Source of the DNA: Onthophagus taurus | Lineage: Eukaryota; Arthropoda; Insecta; Coleoptera; Scarabaeidae | Direction of reading: 5' to 3' | DNA: 64,000 nt | NCBI RefSeq assembly: GCF_036711975.1 | Contig: NC_091975.1 | Location: 12,712,501 to 12,776,500, forward strand | In this document: positions 32,261 to 43,718 of the stretch, piece by piece | How positions within the stretch are numbered: position 1 is the stretch's first letter | Layout: every line of letters begins with the position of its first letter | Position numbers and translations under genes: made by a program | Notes under the pieces: model-generated | Told to the model about the DNA's origin: nothing | Database searches by the model: none | What the model saw: only the letters and a program-made list of their open reading frames with translations

Positions 32261-32320
32261 TATATTAAAAAAATTTGCATTCCCTCCACCATCAGCAGTA
32301 CCAACATAATTGAGATTCAT
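32231..32320 (-). CDS. Micro-ORF, 29 aa, Gly/Asn-rich
   Basis: ATG at 32320 to TAA at 32231-32233 on the minus strand, again exactly 29 codons plus stop. The peptide starts MNLNYVGTADGGGNANFF. Its last codons lie in the same duplicated block that ends the 32017-32106 frame (GTGA.CGTCAATA), so the two frames share their 3' end but not their bodies. No family is recognised, and coding status is uncertain. Confidence 0.3.
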   Translation of the reverse strand: MNLNYVGTADGGGNANFFNINKSRVTVNI

Positions 32321-32445
32321 TGCCAACATGTAAAATGAAAATCCCTAAAAGTTACTAAATTTTTGACCGCCATATTGGCATTTTAACCAATCACAGAGCG
32401 CCAAATATGGGATAATCCTGCTCCAGAACTCTCCTTCTTATACTA
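32321..32445 (-). promoter_or_regulatory. Promoter-like sequence at the Polinton/satellite boundary
   Basis: Read on the minus strand this unique stretch has AGTATAAGAAGG, then CCATATTTGG (a perfect CArG-type box), then CGCTCTGTGATTGGTT (inverted CCAAT), then GCCAATATGGC. A similar CGCTCTGCGTATTGGTGAG lies upstream of the 202-aa gene. It may drive the minus-strand genes. Motif evidence only. Confidence 0.35.
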
Positions 32446-35400
32446 CTGGTAATTCTGTCGACCATATATGTGATATTCAGATGGTAAATATTATTTTGGA
32501 GTATGTTGGAGATAAAAAACAAAATGTGCCCAAAACGTGATATTATGACGTTATACGCCGTTCTGAGCCATGTTTGAACTTTCTATCACTTTGGGTTCCG
32601 ATAATTCTGTTGACCATATATGTGATATTCAGATGCCAAATGTTATATTGGAGCATGTTGGAGATAAAAAACAAAATGTGCCCAAAACGTGATATTATGA
32701 CGTTATACGCCATTTTGAGCCATGTTTGAACTTTCTATCACTTTTGTTTCCCGTAATTCTGTCGACCATATACGTGATATTCAGATGGTAAATATTATTT
32801 TGGAGTATGTTGGAGATAAAAAACAAAATGTGCCCAAAACGTGATATTATGACGTTATACGCCGTTTTGAGCTATGTTTGAACTTTCTATCACTTTTGGT
32901 TCCGGTAATTCTGTCGACCATATATGTGATATTCAGATGCCAAATGTTGTATTGGAAGATGTTGGAGATAAAAAACAAAATGTGCCCAAAACGTGATATT
33001 ACGACGTTATACGCCGTTCTGAGCAATGTTTGAAATTTCTATCACTTTTGGTTCCGATAATTCTGCTGACCATATTTGTGATATTCAGGCGCCAGATGAC
33101 ATGTTGGAGCATGTTGGAGATAAAAAACAAAATGTGCCCAAAACGTGATATTATGCGGTTATAAGCCGTTCTGAACCATGTTTGAATTTTCTATCACTTT
33201 TGGTTCCGATAATTCTGTTGACCATATTTGTGATATTCAGGCGCCAAATGACGTGTTGAACCATGTTGAAGATAAAAAACAAAATGTGCCCAAAACGTGA
33301 TATTATGACGTTATGCGCCGTTCTGAGCCATGTTTGAACTTTCTATCACTTTTGGTTTCGATAATTCTGTTGACCATATTTGTGATATTTAGGCGCCAAA
33401 TGTCATATTGGAGCATATTGGAGATAAAAAACAAAATGTGCCCAAAACGTGATATTATGACGTTATACGCCGTTCTGAGCTATGTTTGAACTTTCTATCA
33501 CTTTTGGTTCCGATAATTCTGTTGACCATATTTGTGATATTCAGGCGCCAAATGACATGTTGAACCATGTTGGAGATAAAAAACAATATGTGCCCAAGAC
33601 GTGATATTATGACGTTATACGCCGTTCTGAGCTATGTTTGAACTTTCTATCACTTTTGGTTCCGATAATTCTGTTGACCATATATGTGATATTCAGATGG
33701 TAAATATTATTTTGAAGTATGTTGGAGATAAAAAACAAAATCTGCCTTAAACGTGATATTATGACGTTATACGCCGTTTTGAGCCATGTTTGAACTATCT
33801 ATCACTTTTGGTTCTGGTAATTCTGTCGACCACATATGTGATATTCAGGTGGCAAATGTCACATTGGAGCATGTTGGAGTTAAAATACAAAATGTGCCCA
33901 AAACGTGATATTACGACGTTATACGCCGTTCTGAGCAATGTTTGAAATTTCTATCACTTTTGGTTCCGGTAATTCTGGCGACCATATATGTGATATTCAG
34001 ATGGTAAATATTATTTTGAAGTATGTTGGAGATAAAAAACAAAATCTGCCTTAAACGTGATATTATGACGTTATACGCCGTTTTGAGCCATGTTTGAACT
34101 ATCTATCACTTTTGGTTCCGGTAATTCTGTCGACCATATATGTGATATTCAGATGGTAAATATTATTTTGAAGTATGTTGGAGATAAAAAACAAAATCTG
34201 CCTTAAACGTGATATTATGACGTTATACGCCGTTTTGAGCCATGTTTGAACTATCACTTTTGGTTCTGGTAATTCTGTCGACCATATATGTGATATTCAG
34301 GTGGCAAATGTCACATTGGAGCATGTTGGAGTTAAAATACAAAATGTGCCCAAAACGTGATATTATGACGTTATACGCCGTTTTGAGCCATGTTGGAACT
34401 TTCTATCACTTTTGGTTCCGGTAATTCTGGCGACCATATATGTGATATTCAGATGGTAAATATTATTTTGGAGAATGTTTGAGTTAGAAAACAAAATGTG
34501 CCCAAAACGTGATATTATGACGTTATACGCCGTTTTGAGCCATGTTTGAACTTTCTCTCACCTTTGGTTCCGGTAATTCTGTAGACCATATATGTGATAT
34601 TCAGGTGGCAAATGTCACATTGGAGCATGTTGGAGTTAAAAAACAAAATGTGCCCAAAACGTGATATTATGACGTTGTAGGCCGTTTTGAGCCATGTTTG
34701 AACTTTCTATTACTTTTGGTTCCGGTAATTCTGGCGACCATACATGTGATATTCAGATGGTAAATATTATTTTGGAGCATGTTGGAGATAAAAAACAAAA
34801 TGTGCCCAAAACGTGATATTATGACGTTATACGCCGTTTTGAGCCATGTTTGAACTTTCTATCACTTTTGGTTCCGGTAATTCTGGCGACCATATATGTG
34901 ATATTCAGGTGGCAAATGTCACATTGGAGCATGTTGGAGTTAAAAAACAAAATGTGCCCAAAACGTGATATTATGACGTTGTAGGCCGTTTTGAGCCATG
35001 TTTGAACTTTCTATCACTTTTGGTTCCGGTAATTCTGGCGACTATATATGTGATATTCAGATGGTAAATATTATTTTGGAGTATGTTGGAGATAAAAAAC
35101 AAAATGTGCCCAAAAGTGATATTATGACGTTATACGCCGTTTTGAGCCATGTTTGAACTTTCTATCACTTTTGGTTCCGGTAATTCTGTCGAACATATAT
35201 GTGGTATTCAGATGGTAAATATTATTTTGGAGAATGTTGGAGTTAGAAAACAAAATGTGCCCAAAGCGTGATATTATGACGTTATACGCCGTTTTGAGCC
35301 ATGTTTGAACTTTCTATCACTTTTGGTTCCGGTAATTCTGTCGACCATATATGTGATATTCAGATGGTAAATATTATTTTGAAGTATGTTGGAGATAAAA

Positions 35401-37614
35401 AACAAAATCTGCCTTAAACGTGATATTATGACGTTATACGCCGTTTTGAGCCATGTTTGAACTATCTATCACTTTTGGTTCCGGTAATTCTGTCGACCAT
35501 ATATGTGATATTCAGATGGTAAATATTATTTTGAAGTATGTTGGAGATAAAAAACAAAATCTGCCTTAAACGTGATATTATGACGTTATACGCGGTTTTG
35601 AACCATGTTTGAACTATCACTTTTGGTTCCGGTAATTCTGTCGACCATATATGTGATATTCAGATGGTAAATATTATTTTGAAGTATGTTGGAGATAAAA
35701 AACAAAATCTGCCTTAAACGTGATATTATGACGTTATACGCCGTTTTGAGCCATGTTTGAACTATCACTTTTGGTTCTGGTAATTCTGTCGACCATATAT
35801 GTGATATTCAGGTGGCAAATGTCACATTGGAGCATGTTGGAGTTAAAATACAAAATGTGCCCAAAGCGTGATATTATGACGTTATACGCCGTTTTGAGCC
35901 ATGTTGGAACTTTCTATCACTTTTGGTTCCGGTAATTCTGTCGAACATATATGTTATATTCAGATGGTAAATATTATTTTGGAGAATGTTGGAGATAAAA
36001 AACAAAATGTGCCCAAAACGTGATATTATGACGTTATACGCCGTTTTGAGCCATGTTTGAACTTTCTATCACTTTTGGTTCCGGTAATTCTGTCTACCAT
36101 ACATGTGATATTCAGGCGCCAAATGACATGTTGAACCATGTTGGAGATAAAAAACAAAATGTGCCCAAAACGTGATATTATAACGTTATACGCCGTTCTG
36201 AGCCATGTTTGAACTTTCTATCACTTTTGGTTCCGGTAATTCTGGCGACCATGTATGTGATATTCAGATGGTAAATATTATTTTGGAGCATGTTGGAGAT
36301 AAAAAACAAAATGTGCCCAAAACGTGATATTATGACGTTATACGCCGTTTTGAGCCATGTTTGAACTTTCTATCACTTTTGGTTCCGGTAATTCTGTCGA
36401 CCATATATGTGATATTCAGGTGGCAAATGTCACATTGGAGCATGTTGGAGTTAGAAAACAAAATGTGCCCAAACGTGATATTATGACGTTGTAGGCCGTT
36501 TTGAGCCATGTTTGAACTTTCTATCACTTTTGGTTCCGATAATTCTGCTGACCATATTTGTGATATTCAGGCGCCAAATGACATGTTGAACCATGTTGGA
36601 TATAAAAAACAAAATGTGCCCAAAACGTGATATTATGACTATATACGCCGTTCTGAGCCATGTTTGAACTTTCTATCACTTTTGGTTCCGATAATTCTGC
36701 TGACCATATTTGTGATATTCAGGCGCCAAATGACATGTTGAACCATGTTGGAGATAAAAAACAAAATGTGCAAAAAACGTGATATTATGACGATATACGC
36801 CGTTCTGAGCCATGTTTGAACTTTCTATCACTTTTGGTTCCGATAATTCTGCTGACCATATTTGTGATATTCAGGCGCCAAATAACATGTTGAACCATGT
36901 TGGAGATAAAAAACAAAATGTGCCCAAAACGTGATATTATGACGATATACGCCGTTCTGAGCCATGTTTGAACTTTCTATCACTTTTGGTTCCGATAATT
37001 CTGCTGACCATATTTGTGATATTCAGGCGCCAAATGACATGTTGAACCATGTTGGAGATAAAAAACAAAATGTGCCCAAAACGTGATATTATGACGATAT
37101 ACGCCGTTCTGAGCCATGTTTGAACTGTCTATCACTTTTGGTTCCGGTAATTCTGTCGACCATATATGTGATATTCAGGTGGCAAATGTCACATTGGAGC
37201 ATGTTGGAGTTAAAAAACAAAATGTGCCCAAAACGTGATATTATGACGTTGTAGGCCGTTTTGAGCCATGTTTGAACTTTCTATCACTTTTGGTTCCGGT
37301 AATTCTGGCGACCATATATGTGATGTTCAGATGGTAAATATTATTTTGGAGCATGTTGGAGTTAAAAAACAAAATGTGCCCAAAACGTGATATTATGACG
37401 TTGTAGGCCGTTTTGAGCCATGTTTGAACTTTCTATCACTTCTGGTTCCGGTAATTCTGGCGACCATATATGTGATATTCAGGTGGCAAATGTCACATTG
37501 GAGCATGTTGGAGTTAAAAAACAAAATGTGCCCAAAACGTGATATTATGACGTTATACGCCGTTTTGAGCCATGTTTGAACTATCTATCACTTTTGGTTC
37601 CGGTAATTCTGTCG
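32446..37614 (+). repeat. Sat152 satellite, left block, about 34 monomers
   Basis: The monomer is 152 bp: GAACTTTCTATCACTTTTGG, TTCCGGTAATTCTG, a variable part, then ACAAAATGTGCCCAAAACGT and GATATTATGACGTTATACGC. Variants alternate in the variable part (GGTAAATATTATTTTGGAG, GTGGCAAATGTCACATTGG, GCGCCAAATGACATGTTGAA). A block of about ten monomers recurs: the same 60-codon open frame occurs at 34242-34424 and 35753-35935, 1511 bp apart. Frames here on either strand are repeat translations. Confidence 0.96.
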
Positions 37615-37619
37615 ACCAT
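37615..37619. other. Target site duplication of the BEL element, left copy
   Basis: ACCAT immediately precedes the left LTR and is repeated at 46079-46083 after the right LTR. Joining the flanks restores a normal 152-bp satellite monomer. Confidence 0.93.
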
Positions 37620-38015
37620 TATTTAATCTCGATTAAACAATGTTTTATTCAATTTTTTCTTTTAATTTTTTACTTTCTTTAATAAGGTCAGCAGACAAAT
37701 TACCAAACGTCGCTGACCAAACGCATCGCTCGCACCGCATAATTGCGTAACGCACACCGCACGCAATTATGCGACCTAAATTAATTAGTTTTTTAATCGC
37801 TTATTAATTGTTAAGTTAGCATTAGGATTTGTATATAAACCCCAAATTTTGAATTAATAAACAATATTATTGATATCTTCGTAATGCTCATTTCCTTCCT
37901 GGATTAAACGTCTGGCCTGCCCGAAGTAAATCCGTTCCATAATAAATATCTGGCTTGCCCGGAGTTTATTTTTCCCAAACACTTTCAAATATCTGGCCTG
38001 CCCGGAGTTTGAACA
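37620..38015 (+). repeat. BEL left LTR, 396 bp
   Basis: It pairs with 45683-46078. It begins TATTTAATCTCG where the right copy has the canonical TG start, and ends TTTGAACA. Near its end are three copies of a TCTGGCCTGCCCGGAGT-like motif (about 37911, 37950 and 37990). AATAAA lies near 37856. The three differences from the right LTR are all A here and G there. Confidence 0.95.
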
Positions 38016-38444
38016 TGGTCCTTCGAGCAATTTAAGAAACCAGCAACAACAAATTAAAGTCTTACTTTAATTTCTTCAGTCGCTACGGATCATAACAAAG
38101 GTCCTACGACACTTACAAACTATCAACCAAAATTAAAGTCATACTTTAATTTTCTTTACCTATCACTTTGGACAAAGCCTAAAATTGGGAGTGAGACTGC
38201 TCTCAGAAGTGATTCTTATCCTTGACTATACAACTTATAGTTCTCCATTCCTCGCTACGGACCAAGCCATAAAACAGAGAGTGAGCTGCTCTCAGTAGCG
38301 AATTATCCACTTTGTTACGGACCAGGCCAAATTAGAGAGTGAGGCCGCTCTCAGTAACAAAGCTATCTTTTCAAACATATAATAAATAAAAATAAATAAA
38401 CAAAACCTTACACTTTTCCTTAATCATGGAGGCGTTAAACCAAT
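38016..38444 (+). other. BEL leader with primer-binding site and internal repeats
   Basis: TGGTCCTTCGAGC directly follows the LTR and is a plausible primer-binding site (complement of a tRNA 3' end in CCA). The leader then holds three imperfect repeats, GTGAGACTGCTCTCAG at 38191, GTGAGCTGCTCTCAG at 38281 and GTGAGGCCGCTCTCAG at 38339, each after a CGGACCA/GGACAA-like stretch. A packaging role is possible but unproven. Confidence 0.7.
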
Positions 38445-41423
38445 ATGCCCAAAATCGGTCAAAACATCAAGAAGTTACACACCAATATGACAAAAGATTC
38501 ACAGTCCCGGAAGACGCCAGAGTATATACAAAAGCGTCTACACACCCTCGAATCGCTTTGGAAGAAGATCGAAGAAAATGATGACAAAATGGAAGAAATA
38601 AAAATACCCAATCATTCGTATTACACCTCAAATTATTACCTGCAATTACAGCAAGTATACAACGATGCTCTAAACTACATAAAAGAGTGTCAAAAAGCAC
38701 AACATCCCGAAACCAGAGTACAAGAAGCAACTGAAGATCCAGAACAGATCCGAAGAATAAAAAGGCAGGAAATAAGAATCAAAGAAATGGGTAAACTAAT
38801 CGACAAAGTAAAACTGGAAATGGTGCAATCTAAACAAAAAAGCACTTATGAATATCTTCGACGTCAACTTCAACAACAAATGGACAGCATCTCAAGATTG
38901 GAAGAAGATATCCAGGTAGAAGAAACAAGATTTCAAGCCCGATACTTCGAAGAAGATGTATATTCCAACCTTCAGACGGAATGTTTTGCCGTAATGGAAG
39001 AACTAGAAGACATCATTTCTAACCCACCTTCCTCTGAAACACGACATATCCCTCAGAACAACACTGCTATACCTCTTCCACAAATAAAACTTCCCGTATT
39101 CGATGGATCCTATGACCAATGGATCACCTTCTATGACCTTTTCCAAAAAATAATCCATGCTAGTATATCCCTAACAAAAGTCGAAAAAATGCAATATTTG
39201 AAGACGTACTTGAAAGGAGAAGCTAGTCGAATAATCCAACACCTGCAAATATCCGATAGTAATTATGATGCAGCGTGGACACTTCTACAAAAACGTTACC
39301 AAAACAACCGATTAATTCTATCAAAACTACTGGACAAGATTTTGGATCTGCCAGCAACTACGACTGAAAACGGGGAAAGGATAAAGGAATTACACGACAC
39401 AACAGTCGAGTGTCTCCAAGCCATATCGAACCTGGGAATTCCAACGGAATCTTGGGGTCCTATCATAGGAAGAATACTTGTCAGAAAATGGGACTATGAG
39501 ACGAACAAGCAATACGAACTGTCGTTGAAAGAACCACATAAAATACAAGACTTCCAAGATTTATTAAGTTTTCTCAGAACTCGCTTCCAAACACTAGAAG
39601 CAATCGCTGAACCAAAAAAGCGAAACAATCCAATGCAAGCAAAAGAAGCTTACAATAAGAATAAGTGCAGATATTGTAATGAAAACATAATACATTTCTG
39701 CATGAAATTCAAAAAACTTACAGTTCCAGAAAGGACAGAGTACATCAAAGCTCAAAAATTGTGCAGAAATTGTTTATCTCACGACAAAAGCAACATGTGC
39801 AACTCAACGTCAAGATGTCACATCTGCCAAAAACCACATCATACGTTGCTTCATAGAGATGAGAACAAGCAGATTAACCAAAGCACAAAATCTACAAAAA
39901 ATGTAATCCTAGTTTCTACCAAAAAAGAAACAAAAAACAGGACTGCGTCAAGCGGACTAGAAAGTGAAGTTCTTCTAGCAACAGCCCTGGTGAAAGTTAA
40001 GACAGTTTCCGAAAGTTCCGAAAAACTCCGAATACTTATCGATCCAGGATCCCAAGCCTCCTTCATCACGGAAGAAGCAGCGAACTTACTCGCTCATCCA
40101 AGGCAAAAAATATATGCCAAAATATCTGGGCTGGAAGACGGCTCACCAAAGATATCACAATGGAAAGTGGACCTAAACGTTCAACCTCATTTTCCGAGTA
40201 ACTTTACCCTCAATACCACTTTCCTTATTCTATCTAAGCTAACGCAATCATTACCAAATAAGAATCTACCAATTTCCTCAGACGAACACTGGAACAACAA
40301 AATCCTAGCTGATCCCACCTATAATATTCCTGGTCCCATAGATGCTATCATCGGAGCAGAAGAATATGGAAAAATCATTCAAGACGGGATTCATAAAGCT
40401 GAACATGGATTATTGGGACAGAAGACGGAGTTTGGATGGATTTTATCAGGAACAATGAAAGAGAAACCAGCTACCACAATTATAAGCATGATAAATCGAG
40501 TCGAAGAAGACGCTCAATTAAAGAAGTTCTGGGAAATTGAAGAAGTTTTAGTTCCAAGAATTCAAACGAAAGAAGATGCCGATTGTGAAGATCATTACCA
40601 AAACAACACAAAGAGAAATGATGACGGTACATACACTGTCACAATCCCTTTTAAAACTGAACCAGAATTTGGTGAATCCAAACGTCGAGCAGTAGCAAGA
40701 CTAACACAAATGGAAAGACGGTTGGCAAAAAATGAACAATTGAAACTCCAATACCACGAATTCATGGAAGAGTACTTAAAACTTGGTCATATGGCAAAAA
40801 TACAACCCGAAGATCAACCTGCGAAGTATTACATTCCTCATCAAGCAGTTCTTCGTCCATCAAGCACTACAACAAAACTCAGAGTAGTGTTTGATGCATC
40901 AAGTAAAACCTCCAACGGAATAAGTTTAAACAGCGTCATGCACACAGGCCCTAGGCTACAGCAAGAACTGTCAGACATCTTATTAAGATGGAGAAAACAC
41001 CGCATTGCCTTCTTAGCTGATATAGAGAAAATGTATAGGCAAATAAGAATTTCGAAAGAAGATGAACCCTTTCAAAGAATATTATGGAGATTCAATACAT
41101 CGGAGCCTATACAGGAATATAAACTGATGACGGTTACTTACGGAACCACAGCCGCGCCATACTTAGCCGTTAAAACGTTACAACAACTGGCTCAAGACGA
41201 AAGAAGCAATTTCCCAGAGGCGTCTAAAGTTGTCTTAGAAGATTTTTACGTTGATGACGTGTTATCTGGTGCAGATTCCATAACAGAAGCACAAATCGTT
41301 CGAAAACAACTCAACGAGATGTTAAAAACCGGCGGATTTTTATTGCGAAAATGGACCTGCAACAAACCAGAATTGCTTCAATCAATACCAATTCACTCAG
41401 AGCACAAGCTGACAGAGAAATAG
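38445..41423 (+). pseudogene. BEL gag, protease and most of reverse transcriptase, 992 codons
   Basis: A long open frame holds a coiled-coil gag N-terminus and the DUF1759-type capsid region (LPVFDGSYDQWITFYDLF, about residue 213). Next come Cys/His knuckles (CRYCNENIIHFC, from about 407; CHICQKPHHTLLH), an aspartic protease (LIDPGSQASFI, about 530) and reverse transcriptase. The RT has LADIEKMYRQIRI and the catalytic YVDD at about 933. The frame ends at a frameshift near 41400. A second ATG at 38426, in another frame, begins MEALNQYAQNRSK and has a coding look typical of gag starts in this group. So a further frameshift probably lies at 38440-38515. Confidence 0.9.
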
Positions 41424-43024
41424 CTGAAGATTGGCTAACCAAATCCCTGGGCGTATATTGGGCACCTTTGACAGACACTTTTCGATTTCAAGTGAATGTG
41501 ATCATCAATGAAAACCCTACAAAGCGTCACATTCTGTCAGAAGTAGCCAAATTATTTGACCCTCTCGGTTGGCTAGCACCTGTCGTCATAAAAGCAAAAA
41601 TTCTCATTCAAGAGTTATGGCTCCAAGAATTAGAGTGGGATCAATCGGTACCAGACCAGGTCAAGCATCCATGGTTACAATTTCAAGAAGAGTTAAAAGC
41701 GTTAGAAGAAATCAACCTGCCACGGTGGATCAAAACCAGAAAAGGGTCCAAAGTTGAACTCCACGGGTTTTGCGACGCGCCAGAAAAAGCATATGGGGCA
41801 GTAATTTATGCAAGATGTCCGAACGAAAACGGAAAAATTACGTCGACCCTAGTAATAGCTAAATCAAAAGTAGCACCTGCAAGAACAAAATCCACATTAC
41901 CAAGATTAGAACTTTGCGCAGCAGTATTACTTGCAAGATTATTTAAAAGAACCACCAGAACACTAAAATTAGATCAAGAAACTCCACTCTTCGCATGGTC
42001 AGATTCTACAATCACATTAGCTTGGATAAAAGGAGATCCAACGATGTGGAAGACGTTTGTTGCAAATCGAGTCGTTGAAATAAACAATACGATTTCGAAA
42101 GAACACTGACGTCACGTGAGCGGCGAAGAAAATCCAGCCGACATCATATCAAGAGGTATCCATCCTGAAAAATTTGTTCAGCATCAAGTTTGATGGAATG
42201 GTCCATCATGGCTATTAAAAGAAAGATGCTGGCCACAACAAGAAGAGATAGAGAACACCAATGAGGAGATGAAGATCCCAAGAATTATTGCCTGCGTGAA
42301 AGCAATCGAAATACCGAAAGAGTACGAACGATTCTCGTCATTGACAAAAATGATTCGAGTACTTTCTTATTGTCGTCGATTCGAAGCTAAAGAACATGGA
42401 CCGCTTACCGTTCACGAGATGAATACGATTCTAAACGCAATCATCATCGAAATCCAGAACAGAACGTTCGAAATGGAAATCAAAAGTCTGCGAAAAAATA
42501 ACCAAGTGGACAAGAAAAGCAAGCTTTCGACACTTAATCCATTCATAGATAAAGAAGGTTTACTTCGTGTTGGCGGAAGATTACAAAAATCACCACTAGC
42601 CTACGATGAAATACACCCAATAATTATTCCTTACCATTCGCAATTTTCTCAAATGCTGATCCAAAATGCACATGCTTCAACTCTACATGGAGGAAATCAA
42701 GCAACGTTAGCTTATATTAGAAGAAAATATTGGATCATAAATGGAAAACGTGACGTACGAAACATCCTCCAAAAATGCGTAAAATGCATTAGATACAAGG
42801 CTCAGATAGCAGAACAAATGATGGGAGAACTTCCTGCACCAAGAGTCTGCCCAGCTCCCCCATTCACTCATACTGGTGTAGATTATGCCGGCCCGATTCA
42901 AATTCGTACCACGAAAGGAAGAGGCCACAAATCATATAAAGGGTACATCGCCGTCTTTGTATGCCTGACAACGAAAGCAATTCATTTGGAAGCAGTCAGT
43001 GACATTCAGTCGTGGTCACTGTGA
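41400..43024 (+). pseudogene. BEL pol continued: RT connection, RNase H-like domain, integrase N-terminus
   Basis: Frame 2 continues the polyprotein after the shift near 41400. It carries FDPLGWLAPVVIKAKI, the RNase H-type HGFCDAPEKAYGAVIYARC and WSDSTITLAWI. TGA codons at 42107-42109 and 42191-42193 fall where the family has conserved Trp, before RHVSGEENPADIISRG and WNGPSWL. The integrase zinc-binding region (HASTLHGGNQAT...CVKCIRYKA) and the first catalytic Asp (GVDYAGPI, codon at 42881) follow. The frame stops at 43022-43024. Confidence 0.88.
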
Positions 43025-43718
43025 GCACATGTACAGTGATAACGGAACAAATTTTGTTGGAGCCAGTAAGCTATTACAACCAGACATTGCAACAGTCATC
43101 CAGGATCGGTCATTTCAAGACAGCCTTGCAACTCAAGGGACGCAATGGCACTTTAATCCGCCCGCAGCTCCTCACTTCGGAGGAATTTGGGAAGCCGGAG
43201 TGAAATCTGTCAAACATCACTTGAGACGAGTCATTGGGGAGACAACATTAACATTTGAAGAACTTTCCACACTTCTTTATCAAATAGAAGCATCCTTAAA
43301 TTCCCGTCCATTAACACCTTTAAGTAACCACATGAATGACACCACAGTTTTGACTCCTGGCCATTTTCTTATCGGTAGACCCTTGTTATCCTACAATCAT
43401 CCTTATATCAAAGATGAGCACGATTTATCTCCGAGATGGAAGTTAATTTGAAAAATGAATAAAGACTTCTGGCAAGCGTGGTCCACTGAGTACCTCAGTC
43501 GTTTACAACAGAGATACAAATGGAAAGTTCCACAAGATAATTTCAAGCCTGGTGATGTTGTTATTATCAAAGAAAATATCGTTGATCCCAATCGTTGGCC
43601 ATTAGCACAAATAACAGACGTCCATCCATCAGATGATGGCAATGTTAGAGTGGTCACGTTAAAAAAGTCTGGTGGAAGTATCCTGAAAAGAGCGATACAC
43701 AGCTTAGTACCATTACCA
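42999..43718 (+). pseudogene. BEL integrase catalytic core and C-terminal domain
   Basis: Frame 0 resumes with MYSDNGTNFVGA (second catalytic Asp, codon 43038) and HFGGIWEAGVKSVKHHLRR (Glu). A TGA at 43449-43451 interrupts it, then NKDFWQAWSTEYLSRLQQR and the DUF5641-type end (FKPGDVVIIKEN, PNRWPLAQITDVHP) follow. The two catalytic Asp codons are only about 52 codons apart and in different frames. This suggests a small deletion near 43005 in addition to the frame change. Confidence 0.86.

Larger units (their letters stand above)
29907..32445. mobile_element. Terminal fragment of a Maverick/Polinton (adintovirus-like) element
   Basis: This non-repetitive block between two satellites contains a Polinton-type integrase plus compact virus-like genes with small overlaps and convergent transcription. 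DNA polymerase B, packaging ATPase, protease and capsid genes of complete elements are absent. The left side is cut by SatA at about 29907. The right limit is not certain: unique sequence ends where the 152-bp satellite starts near 32446. No partner for a terminal inverted repeat remains, so the exact terminus cannot be placed. Confidence 0.78.
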
